A stretch of 41,501 bases of DNA, taken from a virus. Position numbers and translations under genes: made by a program. The stretch's first letter is position 1. Every line of letters begins with the position of its first letter. The DNA is taken from positions 1-41,501 of IMG/VR virus record IMGVR_UViG_3300007038_000001. One strand, written 5' to 3'. Below, one piece after another: positions 19,536 to 27,417 of this stretch. Under the pieces are notes generated by a model. The model was not told the origin of the DNA. It worked only from the letters and a program-made list of their open reading frames with translations, and ran no database searches.

Positions 19536-20338
19536 TAGTCCTCACCAAACCCAAGAGGACACGACGGTTCTTTTGTGGCCTTTGGTTCCCATAGTTCTTT
19601 CTTGTAGTGTCCTCGGTTAGAGTCAAGCTGGTTCTTCTGACGCTTGCGTTCAATCATTTTTTCTTCATCCATTTCATTAACTTCTGCGTCGTCAATGTAG
19701 TCGTCTCTTTTAAATGGAATAATTTGTGCGTAGGGGGTTCCCTGCTTGATTATTCCTTCTGAGCCGGGTGGCGCTTTCCAGATAGCCCCACCATTAACTC
19801 GCTCAGAATACTTGTCTGTCTCAACCACACCGGAAAGATGGTAGAACCTACGGTCTGGTCGGTTCATCGGATGGGTGAACAGAGTAGAATATCCTTCCGG
19901 GGTTTTTATCGTCCACGGATTTTTGAACTTAACAATAGGACCGTTCATCGGGAAATCGCCATCTGGTTGGGTCCCCAACTGTTCCGGGAGGTGGGTATTC
20001 ATGACTGGGAAATCAACCTCAGTCTCATACTCAAACTTCGGAACCTCGTTCTCGCGCTGCTTGTTTGGGACTTTCCAATGTATGTCTGCCGGAACTTTCA
20101 AAATCCAGCCGAGAGACATAGCATCAAGGAACGCCATGCACGCCCCGGCTGTTTTACCAGCAGTCATTGGAACGTCGTCAGGCGACCGCGTATCAAGGTT
20201 CTTGTACCAGTCTGGCATAACCTTTGATGCGGGCGTCGGCTTAGGCACAACTCCCTTTAGCTCGGGGTCGATGTTAAATTCGATTTTGTCAGAAGCCTCA
20301 TCCTCTCCGCCGGTCAAATTGTTAAGTAATCCTAGCAT
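19535..20338 (-). CDS. Conserved-type phage protein, unknown
   Basis: This encodes 267 aa. The pattern MPDWYKNL...ACMAFLDAMSLGWIL...KFKNPWTIKTPEGYSTLF...HPMNRPDRRF...LSGVVETDKY...GTPYAQIIPFKRD matches, from memory, a family met in marine phages near tail genes, with no agreed function. The beta-rich pattern would fit a jelly-roll. The C-terminal 60 residues are charged and flexible. It lies directly downstream of the fibre genes. Confidence 0.65.
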   Translation of the reverse strand: MLGLLNNLTGGEDEASDKIEFNIDPELKGVVPKPTPASKVMPDWYKNLDTRSPDDVPMTAGKTAGACMAFLDAMSLGWILKVPADIHWKVPNKQRENEVPKFEYETEVDFPVMNTHLPEQLGTQPDGDFPMNGPIVKFKNPWTIKTPEGYSTLFTHPMNRPDRRFYHLSGVVETDKYSERVNGGAIWKAPPGSEGIIKQGTPYAQIIPFKRDDYIDDAEVNEMDEEKMIERKRQKNQLDSNRGHYKKELWEPKATKEPSCPLGFGED

Positions 20339-20883
20339 TATTCTTCTATTCCAGAACCAGCCCAGTTAATTTCGTCTCGCTCTTCTAGACAGCCTTCGCA
20401 AATGATGATATTCTGACTCCCATCAATCTGAGCAGAGTCACCGATAACCTTTAACACATCATCATCGAGCCGTGCTATCTCTGGGTCTACTCCCTTTTCC
20501 CGCCTGTATTCAGACTTCTGAACACTGACAGGAAGTTCGTCGCCCGTGTCAAAGTTAACTGATTTCCAAGAGTCTGGGATTTCAAGGTCGTCAGGTAGTT
20601 CTGAAGGTTTCGGCATCATGTTAGTGTTACCAGTAATCATGATAGCGTTAGCCCGCTCAACATCGACGCCCATCTTTTCCACAACAGAATCTCGGATTAC
20701 CTTAGTTCGTTCTGTGTGCTTGACAGCAACACCGCTGTCTACAATGTATGGGCTGCTTTCATCGGGAACCGTGACGTAATACACAGCGTTCTGTTCGACC
20801 GGCTCTCCGCTTTCGTTAAGAATCTTCTGACACCGGGAACAATCATGAATAATGTTATCGGTGTCGGGGTGTTTTTCTACCAT
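20338..20883 (-). CDS. Hypothetical late protein with zinc motif
   Basis: This encodes 181 aa with two CxxC pairs far apart: CSRC at about residue 15-18 and CEGC at about 161-164, which could close on one zinc ion. The centre contains ITGNTNMMPKPSELPDDLEI. No family is recognised. It sits between the collar fibre and the 267-aa conserved-type gene. Confidence 0.6.
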   Translation of the reverse strand: MVEKHPDTDNIIHDCSRCQKILNESGEPVEQNAVYYVTVPDESSPYIVDSGVAVKHTERTKVIRDSVVEKMGVDVERANAIMITGNTNMMPKPSELPDDLEIPDSWKSVNFDTGDELPVSVQKSEYRREKGVDPEIARLDDDVLKVIGDSAQIDGSQNIIICEGCLEERDEINWAGSGIEE

Positions 20884-20885
20884 TG

Positions 20886-21329
20886 TTATGTTTTCATAAT
20901 GTACCGCAGTTCCATGTATGCCGGTTCGTTCGGGTGAGCGCCGTCGCCGCCAGCGTTCTGGACGTTAGTAGTGTGGTCTGCCGACGTAATGTTGCTGTCA
21001 CCAGCAGCAGGCGCACCAGTACCGCCGTGGTTCGAGTCGGAGTACACGTCGTCAAGTTCGTAATTGTGGTTGTGAGACGGCATCTCGGACTCGCTTAGGG
21101 TAACGGTGTTACTACCACCAATATTACCTTCATCACCAATTCCAGATGCTCCCTTGACGTACTTACCGCGCAAGTCGGGCGTTCCGTTGTTTCCGTCACA
21201 AAGCACAAACCCGGGCGGAATAGACCCACCATCGTTTGTGTTCATGATAATCGCACCGCTTGGAACAGCAACGTTGGTGTTTGCCCAGTCTTTTACTTCT
21301 TGGAACGTCGGAACTTTTTCAAGTGACAT
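20886..21329 (-). CDS. Tail-collar domain fibre protein
   Basis: This encodes 147 aa. Residues about 18-60 fit the phage tail-collar domain (SGAIIMNTNDGGSIPPGFVL, CDG, PDLRGKYVKGA), and SEMPSHNHNYE plus the terminal NEPAYMELRYIMKT complete the pattern. The His pair of the SHNH motif binds metal in related fibre tips. It is probably the receptor-binding tip that assembles on the long fibre encoded just upstream, whose stop it overlaps. Confidence 0.85.
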   Translation of the reverse strand: MSLEKVPTFQEVKDWANTNVAVPSGAIIMNTNDGGSIPPGFVLCDGNNGTPDLRGKYVKGASGIGDEGNIGGSNTVTLSESEMPSHNHNYELDDVYSDSNHGGTGAPAAGDSNITSADHTTNVQNAGGDGAHPNEPAYMELRYIMKT

Positions 21330-22639
21330 TATGTACCATCCTCCACGTATAACCCATCGCCATTGACATATACCGTCTCTCCTTCATTGAGAGCCGGAAC
21401 ACCTCCGGTTGAAGAGTATGTCGGGAATCCAATGTTTCCACTTTGAACATCAAGTTGACCATTTGGAATAACAACTCTCCCGTCACCGTGCAAATCTAAT
21501 GTATATGAAACGTTGCTTCTTACTGTATTACCAAAGCCAAACCTAATGCTACCAGAAGAACTATTAACTAAATTGTATAGCGAAGATTCGCTAGATATAT
21601 TTGCATTTGCTGATAGCAGTATGTCTTCGTCTGTGGAAGCTGTATTAACTCCCACATCAAGTCGATTCGCTACTTTTAAATTGCCCTTGGGAACATCAAC
21701 ATTACCTTCTTTATTTACTTCTAAATAACTTTCAGTTGAAGACCCACTTCGAACCGCGAATTTTTCTGAACCAGAATCATCGTAATCAAAGTCTACATAC
21801 GCCCCAGAATCACTTCTGAGGGCCGTTGTAGATGAAGAAGTAATAACTCCTTGAAGAGACAAATCACCGCTAGGTATTTTGACATTTCCTCCTTCTTCAA
21901 AGGTAGCTATATCTTGATTGTTGGCCTCGTCACGGATAGCCCACTTCCCGGAACCGCTACCACCAGTTCCTAGTTTTGCATAATCATATGTACTACGGAG
22001 CGCGTTACTAGTTAATTGTAAATCCCCACCTACTGTTAAGAAACCGTTTGGAATATTAACATTACCAGAATCATAAACCGAAAGGCTGTTTCCATAGGTT
22101 TTCGTTCCTATTTCTATTCTACCACCTGTTTCATTTCTAAGATTAAAGGTTGTATTAGCTCCACCAAACCCTAAGTACCCGGACCTAGATTCTGGGCTAT
22201 CTCCGTCGGTGTAATAACCTATGTATTTTGCAGAATATCCAGATTGAGAATCATCAACTGAAATATTAAATTGTTCATTTGTTCCACTACTTATAGTTAA
22301 TCCTCCACTAGGAATTTCAACATTACCCGACTGGTCTTCGTGGATAAGCTTATTCCAAGAGCCTTCACTGGGGTTCCACGTCTTCAGAACTTCGTTGTCG
22401 GTTTCATAGAACAGCTCTCCTTGCTCCGGGCTAGAAGGCTCCGAGCCGGTTGCACCGCTTGCGCTTTCTATTCTCTTGTTCGTAAGGTCTATAAGGTGGT
22501 TGAGGTCCTTGACAATGTTATCTGTGACATAGTTATCCCACTCGTCAACGGGGGCTTCCCCTTCGGCGTAGTAGTAGTTGTCAGGTTGGACAAGGCCAGT
22601 ACTACCCCAGTCTTTAAGACCTGTGCTGTAATCACTCAT
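21329..22639 (-). CDS. Tail fibre with repeated beta units
   Basis: This encodes 436 aa. The N-terminal 110 residues (helical, with TDNIVKDLNHLIDLTNKRIE) probably attach to the baseplate. The shaft contains five units of the form GNVxIPxGxLxV (for example GNVEIPSGGLTI, GNVNIPNGFLTV), each followed by a long variable beta stretch. The DNA is visibly more AT-rich than the rest of the late arm, as expected for an exchanged host-range gene. The collar protein follows with overlapping stop and start. Confidence 0.85.
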   Translation of the reverse strand: MSDYSTGLKDWGSTGLVQPDNYYYAEGEAPVDEWDNYVTDNIVKDLNHLIDLTNKRIESASGATGSEPSSPEQGELFYETDNEVLKTWNPSEGSWNKLIHEDQSGNVEIPSGGLTISSGTNEQFNISVDDSQSGYSAKYIGYYTDGDSPESRSGYLGFGGANTTFNLRNETGGRIEIGTKTYGNSLSVYDSGNVNIPNGFLTVGGDLQLTSNALRSTYDYAKLGTGGSGSGKWAIRDEANNQDIATFEEGGNVKIPSGDLSLQGVITSSSTTALRSDSGAYVDFDYDDSGSEKFAVRSGSSTESYLEVNKEGNVDVPKGNLKVANRLDVGVNTASTDEDILLSANANISSESSLYNLVNSSSGSIRFGFGNTVRSNVSYTLDLHGDGRVVIPNGQLDVQSGNIGFPTYSSTGGVPALNEGETVYVNGDGLYVEDGT

Positions 22640-22642
22640 GGT

Positions 22643-23290
22643 TTAGTTTAGTACTCCCGCATAATCGCCGCCGCCTCCTTTCGGGTCGTCATTTGAATCA
22701 AGGCCGTCATAGCCAAGATAGTTACTCCACGAATCTGAGCCACCTTCACAAGCATCGTAAGTAGCCGGGGAAACGTACTCGAAAGTCCCCCTCGTTCTTG
22801 CCTCTACCCTGCCTCCGGCAACAGATAAATCGTCTATAATATCTGCTACTTCGGATTCAGTAAGCTCTATTTGGTCAAGCTTTGCTTTGGGTATTAACAG
22901 GCGGAAGGTTAGGTCTTCATCAAATTCACTATAGCCAATATTTGTAGGTGAAGTATTAAGGACAACAGCCATCCCGTTTATCACGTCTCCTATCGTAGCT
23001 TCCCCAGTAACAAGCTGGTGTTTGGCTATAACCCGAGAACGGTAAGATTCTCGGCCTTCTCCTTCCTTAGATTGAATGTCAACAAGTTTACCAAGCTCTT
23101 CAATCTGTTCTATTGTATCCGCTTCTTGGACAGTTGTTGCTCTGTCAACTGCTTCCAAGTCTTCTTCTGCGTCGTCTAACCCATGACCGACGACCTGAAA
23201 CAGCTTGTAGTTGTCGCTGTCGTCGTCTCTTGGGAATATTGCTGGGAGCTTGGATACAATATCCGCGCCCCGCCCAGAATCATAGGTCAT
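22643..23290 (-). CDS. Baseplate wedge protein, P2 gpI-like
   Basis: This encodes 215 aa. It has an N-terminal KLPAIFPRDDDSDNYKLFQV segment and a region resembling P2 gpI/YmfQ proteins (ESYRSRVIAKHQLVTGEATI, GDVINGMAVVLN). It would link the baseplate J ring to the tail fibres. Order J, I, fibre is as in P2-like phages. The start overlaps the end of gpJ by 11 bases. Confidence 0.78.
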   Translation of the reverse strand: MTYDSGRGADIVSKLPAIFPRDDDSDNYKLFQVVGHGLDDAEEDLEAVDRATTVQEADTIEQIEELGKLVDIQSKEGEGRESYRSRVIAKHQLVTGEATIGDVINGMAVVLNTSPTNIGYSEFDEDLTFRLLIPKAKLDQIELTESEVADIIDDLSVAGGRVEARTRGTFEYVSPATYDACEGGSDSWSNYLGYDGLDSNDDPKGGGGDYAGVLN

Positions 23291-24521
23291 TCTTGGTTAT
23301 AGTAATGCTTCCGTCTGTGGCATCTGAAATAGCCACTTCTCCTGCTCCAATGGTAATGTTTCCTGTACCACTTGGAAAGCTAGAAGTGCCTATATATAGG
23401 GAATTTAAATCGTGAACGCCTTGCGTTCCCATTATCTTTTGTTCAACTTGTCTGTAAATAACGTCTTCGTTCACTCCAACCCCATCGGTCCCGTTGCCAG
23501 TTGGTAGAACCCCACCAATGTAGTCAACAACATGCGAAAGAAGCTTGTCGTCTCCGGCGTAGTTGTCTTTTTTGATAAGGTCCACGCCGATGTAAATCTG
23601 AGTTTCTGTCGGCTCAGAGTATGAAATACCGTGGGTTTGTCCGTTTGGCAAGTCGCCGGTTATTGAAACGTCTGTGCCGTTGTATCCGGCAGCAGAGTTA
23701 TCACCGGCAGCTTTTGTGTCAAGGATTGCTTGACCAACTTCTTGCTGTGCTTCGGTGCTGTCTGTGAGGACAACAAGCTCAAAAGAGTGCGACGGAAGCC
23801 CGTTGCCATAATTATTATCAATAGAAGTGTCATTGATAAATATGGTAACGTCACGGACGCCTTCGACCCCACGGCACGCAGAGATAAGCGCCGCTGGTGT
23901 TGCGGCACTCCCCTCGGCAAGTTCTTCTTTGGCTCTAGAACGCAGGTCTTCGTCGCCCTCAACGTCTTTACCACCGCTTGTCTGTTCCGGGTTGGTAACA
24001 GAGTAAATGCCCGTTGGAGCGCTTGGCATAACCGTTAGCGTGTTAGCCCCAAGATTTGATTCTTTGCCGCCAGTTGCAGCCTCAACTGAAACATTACTTA
24101 CAGAAGTTTCTCCGGACTGCAAAATTGCGGCTTCAGTGGTATAGAACCTGACGGGTTCAAGTGAATCAGTCTGAACCGCAGTGTTCTTGGGAATCGTATA
24201 ATCTTTACTTGCTGCCGAGCTTCTCGAAAATGTGACCTCGCCAGTGGCTTTCTGTGCGCTCCTCCGAGGAACACCAATCAAAGACGTAAGCAGGTCAAGA
24301 GACTGTCCGGTGGCATTATCAACCTGAGAACCAGACAAAACTAGACCAATATCGTTTTGAAGTTTTTCAAGCTCCTGAGCTATTGGCCGGATGAATAAGC
24401 GAATAACAGCAAGTTGGTCGTCGTTAAGGTCGTCACCAAATTGTTCTTTTGCAGTAGCAAGCATCGCCTCTTCAATAGAAGCGGCTGTATCTGCAACAAA
24501 CTCTCCTTCTTCAATGGTCAT
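23280..24521 (-). CDS. Baseplate protein J
   Basis: This encodes 413 aa. Typical gpJ features are SLDLLTSLIGVPRRSAQKAT, GEVTF...TIPKNTAVQTDS, GKESNLGANTLTVMPSAP, then GGKDVEGDEDLRSRAKEELA and CRGVEGVRDVTIFIND. The protein forms the baseplate wedge ring around the hub and triggers sheath contraction. Its presence, with sheath and gp25, marks a contractile tail. Confidence 0.92.
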   Translation of the reverse strand: MTIEEGEFVADTAASIEEAMLATAKEQFGDDLNDDQLAVIRLFIRPIAQELEKLQNDIGLVLSGSQVDNATGQSLDLLTSLIGVPRRSAQKATGEVTFSRSSAASKDYTIPKNTAVQTDSLEPVRFYTTEAAILQSGETSVSNVSVEAATGGKESNLGANTLTVMPSAPTGIYSVTNPEQTSGGKDVEGDEDLRSRAKEELAEGSAATPAALISACRGVEGVRDVTIFINDTSIDNNYGNGLPSHSFELVVLTDSTEAQQEVGQAILDTKAAGDNSAAGYNGTDVSITGDLPNGQTHGISYSEPTETQIYIGVDLIKKDNYAGDDKLLSHVVDYIGGVLPTGNGTDGVGVNEDVIYRQVEQKIMGTQGVHDLNSLYIGTSSFPSGTGNITIGAGEVAISDATDGSITITKNDL

Positions 24522-24523
24522 TA

Positions 24524-24847
24524 TTATGATACCCCAAATGAGAAATCCTCTGTCTGGTCGTAGGAAATGGTAACGTTGTATGTATCTTTCTCTTCTATAC
24601 TTCGTTCAACAACAATAGATTGAATTGAATCAATCCGGTCGTTTTCCCTCGCCGCTCGGCGCGTCTTTAGTTTCAATTGCTCTTCAACTTTAGAGTAGTT
24701 TGTCTCTCCTATCTCGGAAAAGAAGTACAAGCTAACCTGAAGAGCAATCGACTGTTCCACTTCGGCACGTCCTTCTACTGTGCCAAGGTCGTTTCGGTCA
24801 TCTATGAAAACGTCAAAGTCTTCATCTAATGCTATGTCTTGAGCCAT
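24524..24847 (-). CDS. Baseplate wedge protein, gp25/gpW-like
   Basis: This encodes 107 aa from the ATG at 24847. A longer frame to 24916 would translate the upstream promoter-like region and is unlikely. LVTGE-like processing is absent, but GRAEVEQSIALQVSLYFFSE, GETNYSKVEEQ and YNVTISYDQTEDF fit the gp25-like wedge family. It joins the sheath to gpJ. The 105-base gap upstream carries an opposing promoter and a dispersed element. Confidence 0.85.
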   Translation of the reverse strand: MAQDIALDEDFDVFIDDRNDLGTVEGRAEVEQSIALQVSLYFFSEIGETNYSKVEEQLKLKTRRAARENDRIDSIQSIVVERSIEEKDTYNVTISYDQTEDFSFGVS

Positions 24848-24856
24848 ATCGGTAGT

Positions 24857-24884
24857 TTTAAGTTGTAGTATACCGTTGGTAGTG
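24857..24884 (+). promoter_or_regulatory. Viral-regulon promoter P5, antisense to the late operon
   Basis: TTTAAG (24857-24862) and TACCGTTGGTAGTG (24871-24884) show the same 14-nt spacing as P0-P3. It points along the + strand, against every gene nearby. Transcription would start near 24886 and pass through the element at 24931-24955 into the antisense strand of the spike gene. The BRE-like A-run of the other copies is missing. Confidence 0.5.
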
Positions 24885-24925
24885 TGAGAAGAACGTCGGA
24901 ACAGGTAATGTAACAAAGGTTCTCT

Positions 24926-24956
24926 GTAACAGGCAAGAAGCGAGACACACTGTTAC
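24926..24956 (+). repeat. Dispersed element, copy D, in an inverted repeat
   Basis: GTAACAG (24926-24932) and CTGTTAC (24950-24956) form a 7-bp stem around the element core GGCAAGAAGCGAGAC. The 25 bases 24931-24955 match 41403-41427 at 24 positions. On the - strand the repeat begins at the stop codon of the spike gene. It may end the short RNA from P5. Confidence 0.6.
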
Positions 24957-25441
24957 TCTATATGTACCTTGTTGCTTCTAACAAGGGTTATATCTGTTAT
25001 GTGTCCGTCTGCGTCAGTTGAGGTTTCTATGTCTGTGATAGCTCCTTGTCCTCCTTGTCCTATGTCCACGGAACTGCCGGAGCTGACATTTATCGTAACG
25101 TTGTTATCTGCTTTCAGGGTAACGTCGTAAGTGTCGTCGCCGTTTTTGATGGCACTAATTTCGGTGCCATCATTGAACTTGTGAACAAACGAATCTTCCG
25201 GCAGGTCGGGCATCGTATATTCCGGGTAACTGTGAACGTGCTGGGCATGGTACCCGTCGTCTGTCTTATACACTTCCACAAGGTCGCCCTCTGCCGGGGT
25301 AATCATCTGGCCCGCAGAACTTGTTCCAAACGGTATCTCTGGAAAGTCTCTGCCAGCAAAGCCCGGCTCAGTATCAACCCACACTCTTCCGCCATTAGTC
25401 CTAACAGAACCAACGCGGGCTATTGAGGCAATCTCTTTCAT
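24953..25441 (-). CDS. Baseplate spike protein, gpV-like
   Basis: This encodes 162 aa. The N-terminal OB-like part (IASIARVGSVRTNGGRVWVD, EGDLVEVYKTDDGYH) is followed by a repetitive beta region (VTLKADNNVTINVSSGSSVD) like the trimeric beta-helix of phage spikes. It would sit on the hub as the membrane-piercing tip. The C-terminus lacks the metal-binding HxH tip of some spikes. Gene order hub, spike, gp25, J is canonical. Confidence 0.8.
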   Translation of the reverse strand: MKEIASIARVGSVRTNGGRVWVDTEPGFAGRDFPEIPFGTSSAGQMITPAEGDLVEVYKTDDGYHAQHVHSYPEYTMPDLPEDSFVHKFNDGTEISAIKNGDDTYDVTLKADNNVTINVSSGSSVDIGQGGQGAITDIETSTDADGHITDITLVRSNKVHIE

Positions 25442-25483
25442 GAGTCCTTCACCCTAAACAATGGTAAAGGGTTTATTACCCCC

Positions 25484-26917
25484 CTACTGGGCACCGCCAT
25501 ACCCCGCCTGTTTGTCGATAGGTCCAACGCCATGTCGGTAATAGAGGTCGTTCGCGTCCACAACCTCGTTCTCGTCTGGCTTGTAGTAGAAGAACCGAGA
25601 GCTTATTTCTTGGTCTGGGACGTGGGCCGTTTCAAGCGTGATTTCCCAACCTCGGTCACCTTTCATATCGTGGTGGATGCTGTTGACAATAAACTCCCCG
25701 TTTTCTTCAACGGTTTCACAGGCATCCAAGTTTTTATATCCGTTAACCATGAGGTAGTCCCCAAGATTAATCTCGTTCGGTTTGGAGAAATCGGTGTATC
25801 CAGAAAAGTCTGGATTAAGCTTAACGTTGCCACTCTTGGCTTTGCTAAGTTCTTGGATTAGACGGCGCTCTGCTGCATTTTTAAGCGCCTCTCCTTCTTG
25901 TAGTTCTTTGTTCTGAACAGTTATCGTTCTGCCATTTTCAACGCCTCCTACTCTGGCTTGGCCGTAGGTCATAACACCACGGTTAGCCACTTCCGCAACC
26001 CCATCCTGCTCTCCGTCGTCGTTCCTGTCGTACCCAAGACGGGTTTTACCACCACGAACAACAACTTCTGCAACGGGAATTGCTTGAGTAGTGACGTTGT
26101 ATTCAGCAACAGTAAGCGTTTCTGGGCTAGGACTTGCAACGTGTACTTTAGGACTCGCCTCCTTCTTGCCCATCCACAGAATACCAACTTGGTCTACCCA
26201 GAAATCAAGTTCCCACTCTTCGGCTACTATCTTCAGAGCTTCGTGGGGGGTTTTCTCGTCAAAGTCAAGTTTTCCTGTGTCTCCCCATATTCCGGTGTGC
26301 TTATTAATGAGTCGGTTGGTCCAAAGCATTGAGTCACCGACAGCACCGAAAGCGTCTGCAAGGCCGCCCTGTATAGAGTTACCAACGTCTCCGAATATAC
26401 CGTCTTCTTTGGTTCCTTCGCGGTTGTAGTCTTCAGCCTGCTCGAAAAGCGAAGCCTCTCGGAAATCTTGGTAATTGGGCTGAATGTCATCGCTGTACTG
26501 GGGGTCAGTAATGTCAAACCCTTGAATGACCCCGTTGGGGTCCGACACGTTTGACATAATGTAACCCATAACGTCAGAAAGGGTAACCCCCTGACTGTAT
26601 GTTTTGTTACAAATCCCGTTTGTAGTCAGATGAAGTGGGTCATAAAAAGTCAACCACGCTTTTTCTTGGGAAATTTCAACACCCGTGTCGGGGATATACA
26701 TCCTTCGCAACTTCTTGCCTTCAGACGAGTAAATAGTGACCGGTTCGTTTGGACTTTCGGCTATCTGGTCGGCCACCATTTTACCAGCTTCCCTATCTAC
26801 TTTCGCTCTACAATGGTCAAACTTTCCCCGGTCAATACGCAAGTCTACTTGATAGGGAGCAAGTTCAATGCCGCTATTTTCAAACTTGACTCGGGCATCG
26901 CTTATTCCACAACTCAT
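25484..26917 (-). CDS. Baseplate hub protein, gpD-like
   Basis: This encodes 477 aa. It resembles late-control D/hub proteins: N-terminal VKFENSGIELAPYQVDLRID, YDPLHLTTNGI, a middle HEALKIVAEEWELDFWVDQV and C-terminal INLGDYLMVNGYKNLDACET. It forms the central trimer that carries the spike and connects to the tube. It overlaps the tail protein upstream by four bases. Confidence 0.8.
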   Translation of the reverse strand: MSCGISDARVKFENSGIELAPYQVDLRIDRGKFDHCRAKVDREAGKMVADQIAESPNEPVTIYSSEGKKLRRMYIPDTGVEISQEKAWLTFYDPLHLTTNGICNKTYSQGVTLSDVMGYIMSNVSDPNGVIQGFDITDPQYSDDIQPNYQDFREASLFEQAEDYNREGTKEDGIFGDVGNSIQGGLADAFGAVGDSMLWTNRLINKHTGIWGDTGKLDFDEKTPHEALKIVAEEWELDFWVDQVGILWMGKKEASPKVHVASPSPETLTVAEYNVTTQAIPVAEVVVRGGKTRLGYDRNDDGEQDGVAEVANRGVMTYGQARVGGVENGRTITVQNKELQEGEALKNAAERRLIQELSKAKSGNVKLNPDFSGYTDFSKPNEINLGDYLMVNGYKNLDACETVEENGEFIVNSIHHDMKGDRGWEITLETAHVPDQEISSRFFYYKPDENEVVDANDLYYRHGVGPIDKQAGYGGAQ

Positions 26918-27417
26918 TCGTAATCAGAAGTTTGGGGCACCGAGTAGTCATATCCGAACGATTCATTATCTGGCCCAGAAACAATAGTTTGGGCCTTATC
27001 TTCGTCGTCTCTGCCCGTACTTACAAAGTCAACAGTATATTTATACATCCACTCTTTGTGTTCGGGGTCCCAAGTAGTTGGTCCTTCAAAGTCTCCCTTT
27101 CTAACATGAACTTCTCCCTGAAAACCAACTGTAATAAGGTCAAGGGCTTCATCTTCGTCAATAAGATTATTGAAAGCAGAGACTTCCGATTTGCGTATAA
27201 CACCAGAAACGTGAATCTCGCGGTTTTTAGAGCCGTTATCAGTAACGTCTTCTCCGCCGCACATTGAAGATTCTCGTTTAAGGTCTCTTTCTTTTTCTAT
27301 CTGTATTCTATCCGGTGGATAAAAGGGGCCAAAAGATGTTTCTCCATTGACCAGAAACGGCATTTGTTCAAAAGAACTGCCGCCACCATCTGCGTCAAAG
27401 AAAACGTTACCAATCAT
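26914..27417 (-). CDS. Tail protein between tape measure and hub
   Basis: This encodes 167 aa. Strands and short loops dominate (GETSFGPFYPPDRIQIEKER, REIHVSGVIRKSEVSAFNNL, YKYTVDFVSTGRDD). The position right after the tape measure is where myoviruses encode a LysM-type or distal tail adaptor that links tube and hub. The exact family is not recognised. Confidence 0.65.
   Translation of the reverse strand: MIGNVFFDADGGGSSFEQMPFLVNGETSFGPFYPPDRIQIEKERDLKRESSMCGGEDVTDNGSKNREIHVSGVIRKSEVSAFNNLIDEDEALDLITVGFQGEVHVRKGDFEGPTTWDPEHKEWMYKYTVDFVSTGRDDEDKAQTIVSGPDNESFGYDYSVPQTSDYE

Noticed and set aside
24848-24916. N-terminal extension of the gp25-like protein (MLHYLFRRSS...)
   Set aside because: It would translate the regulon promoter sequence, and homology-like sequence begins at the ATG at 24847.
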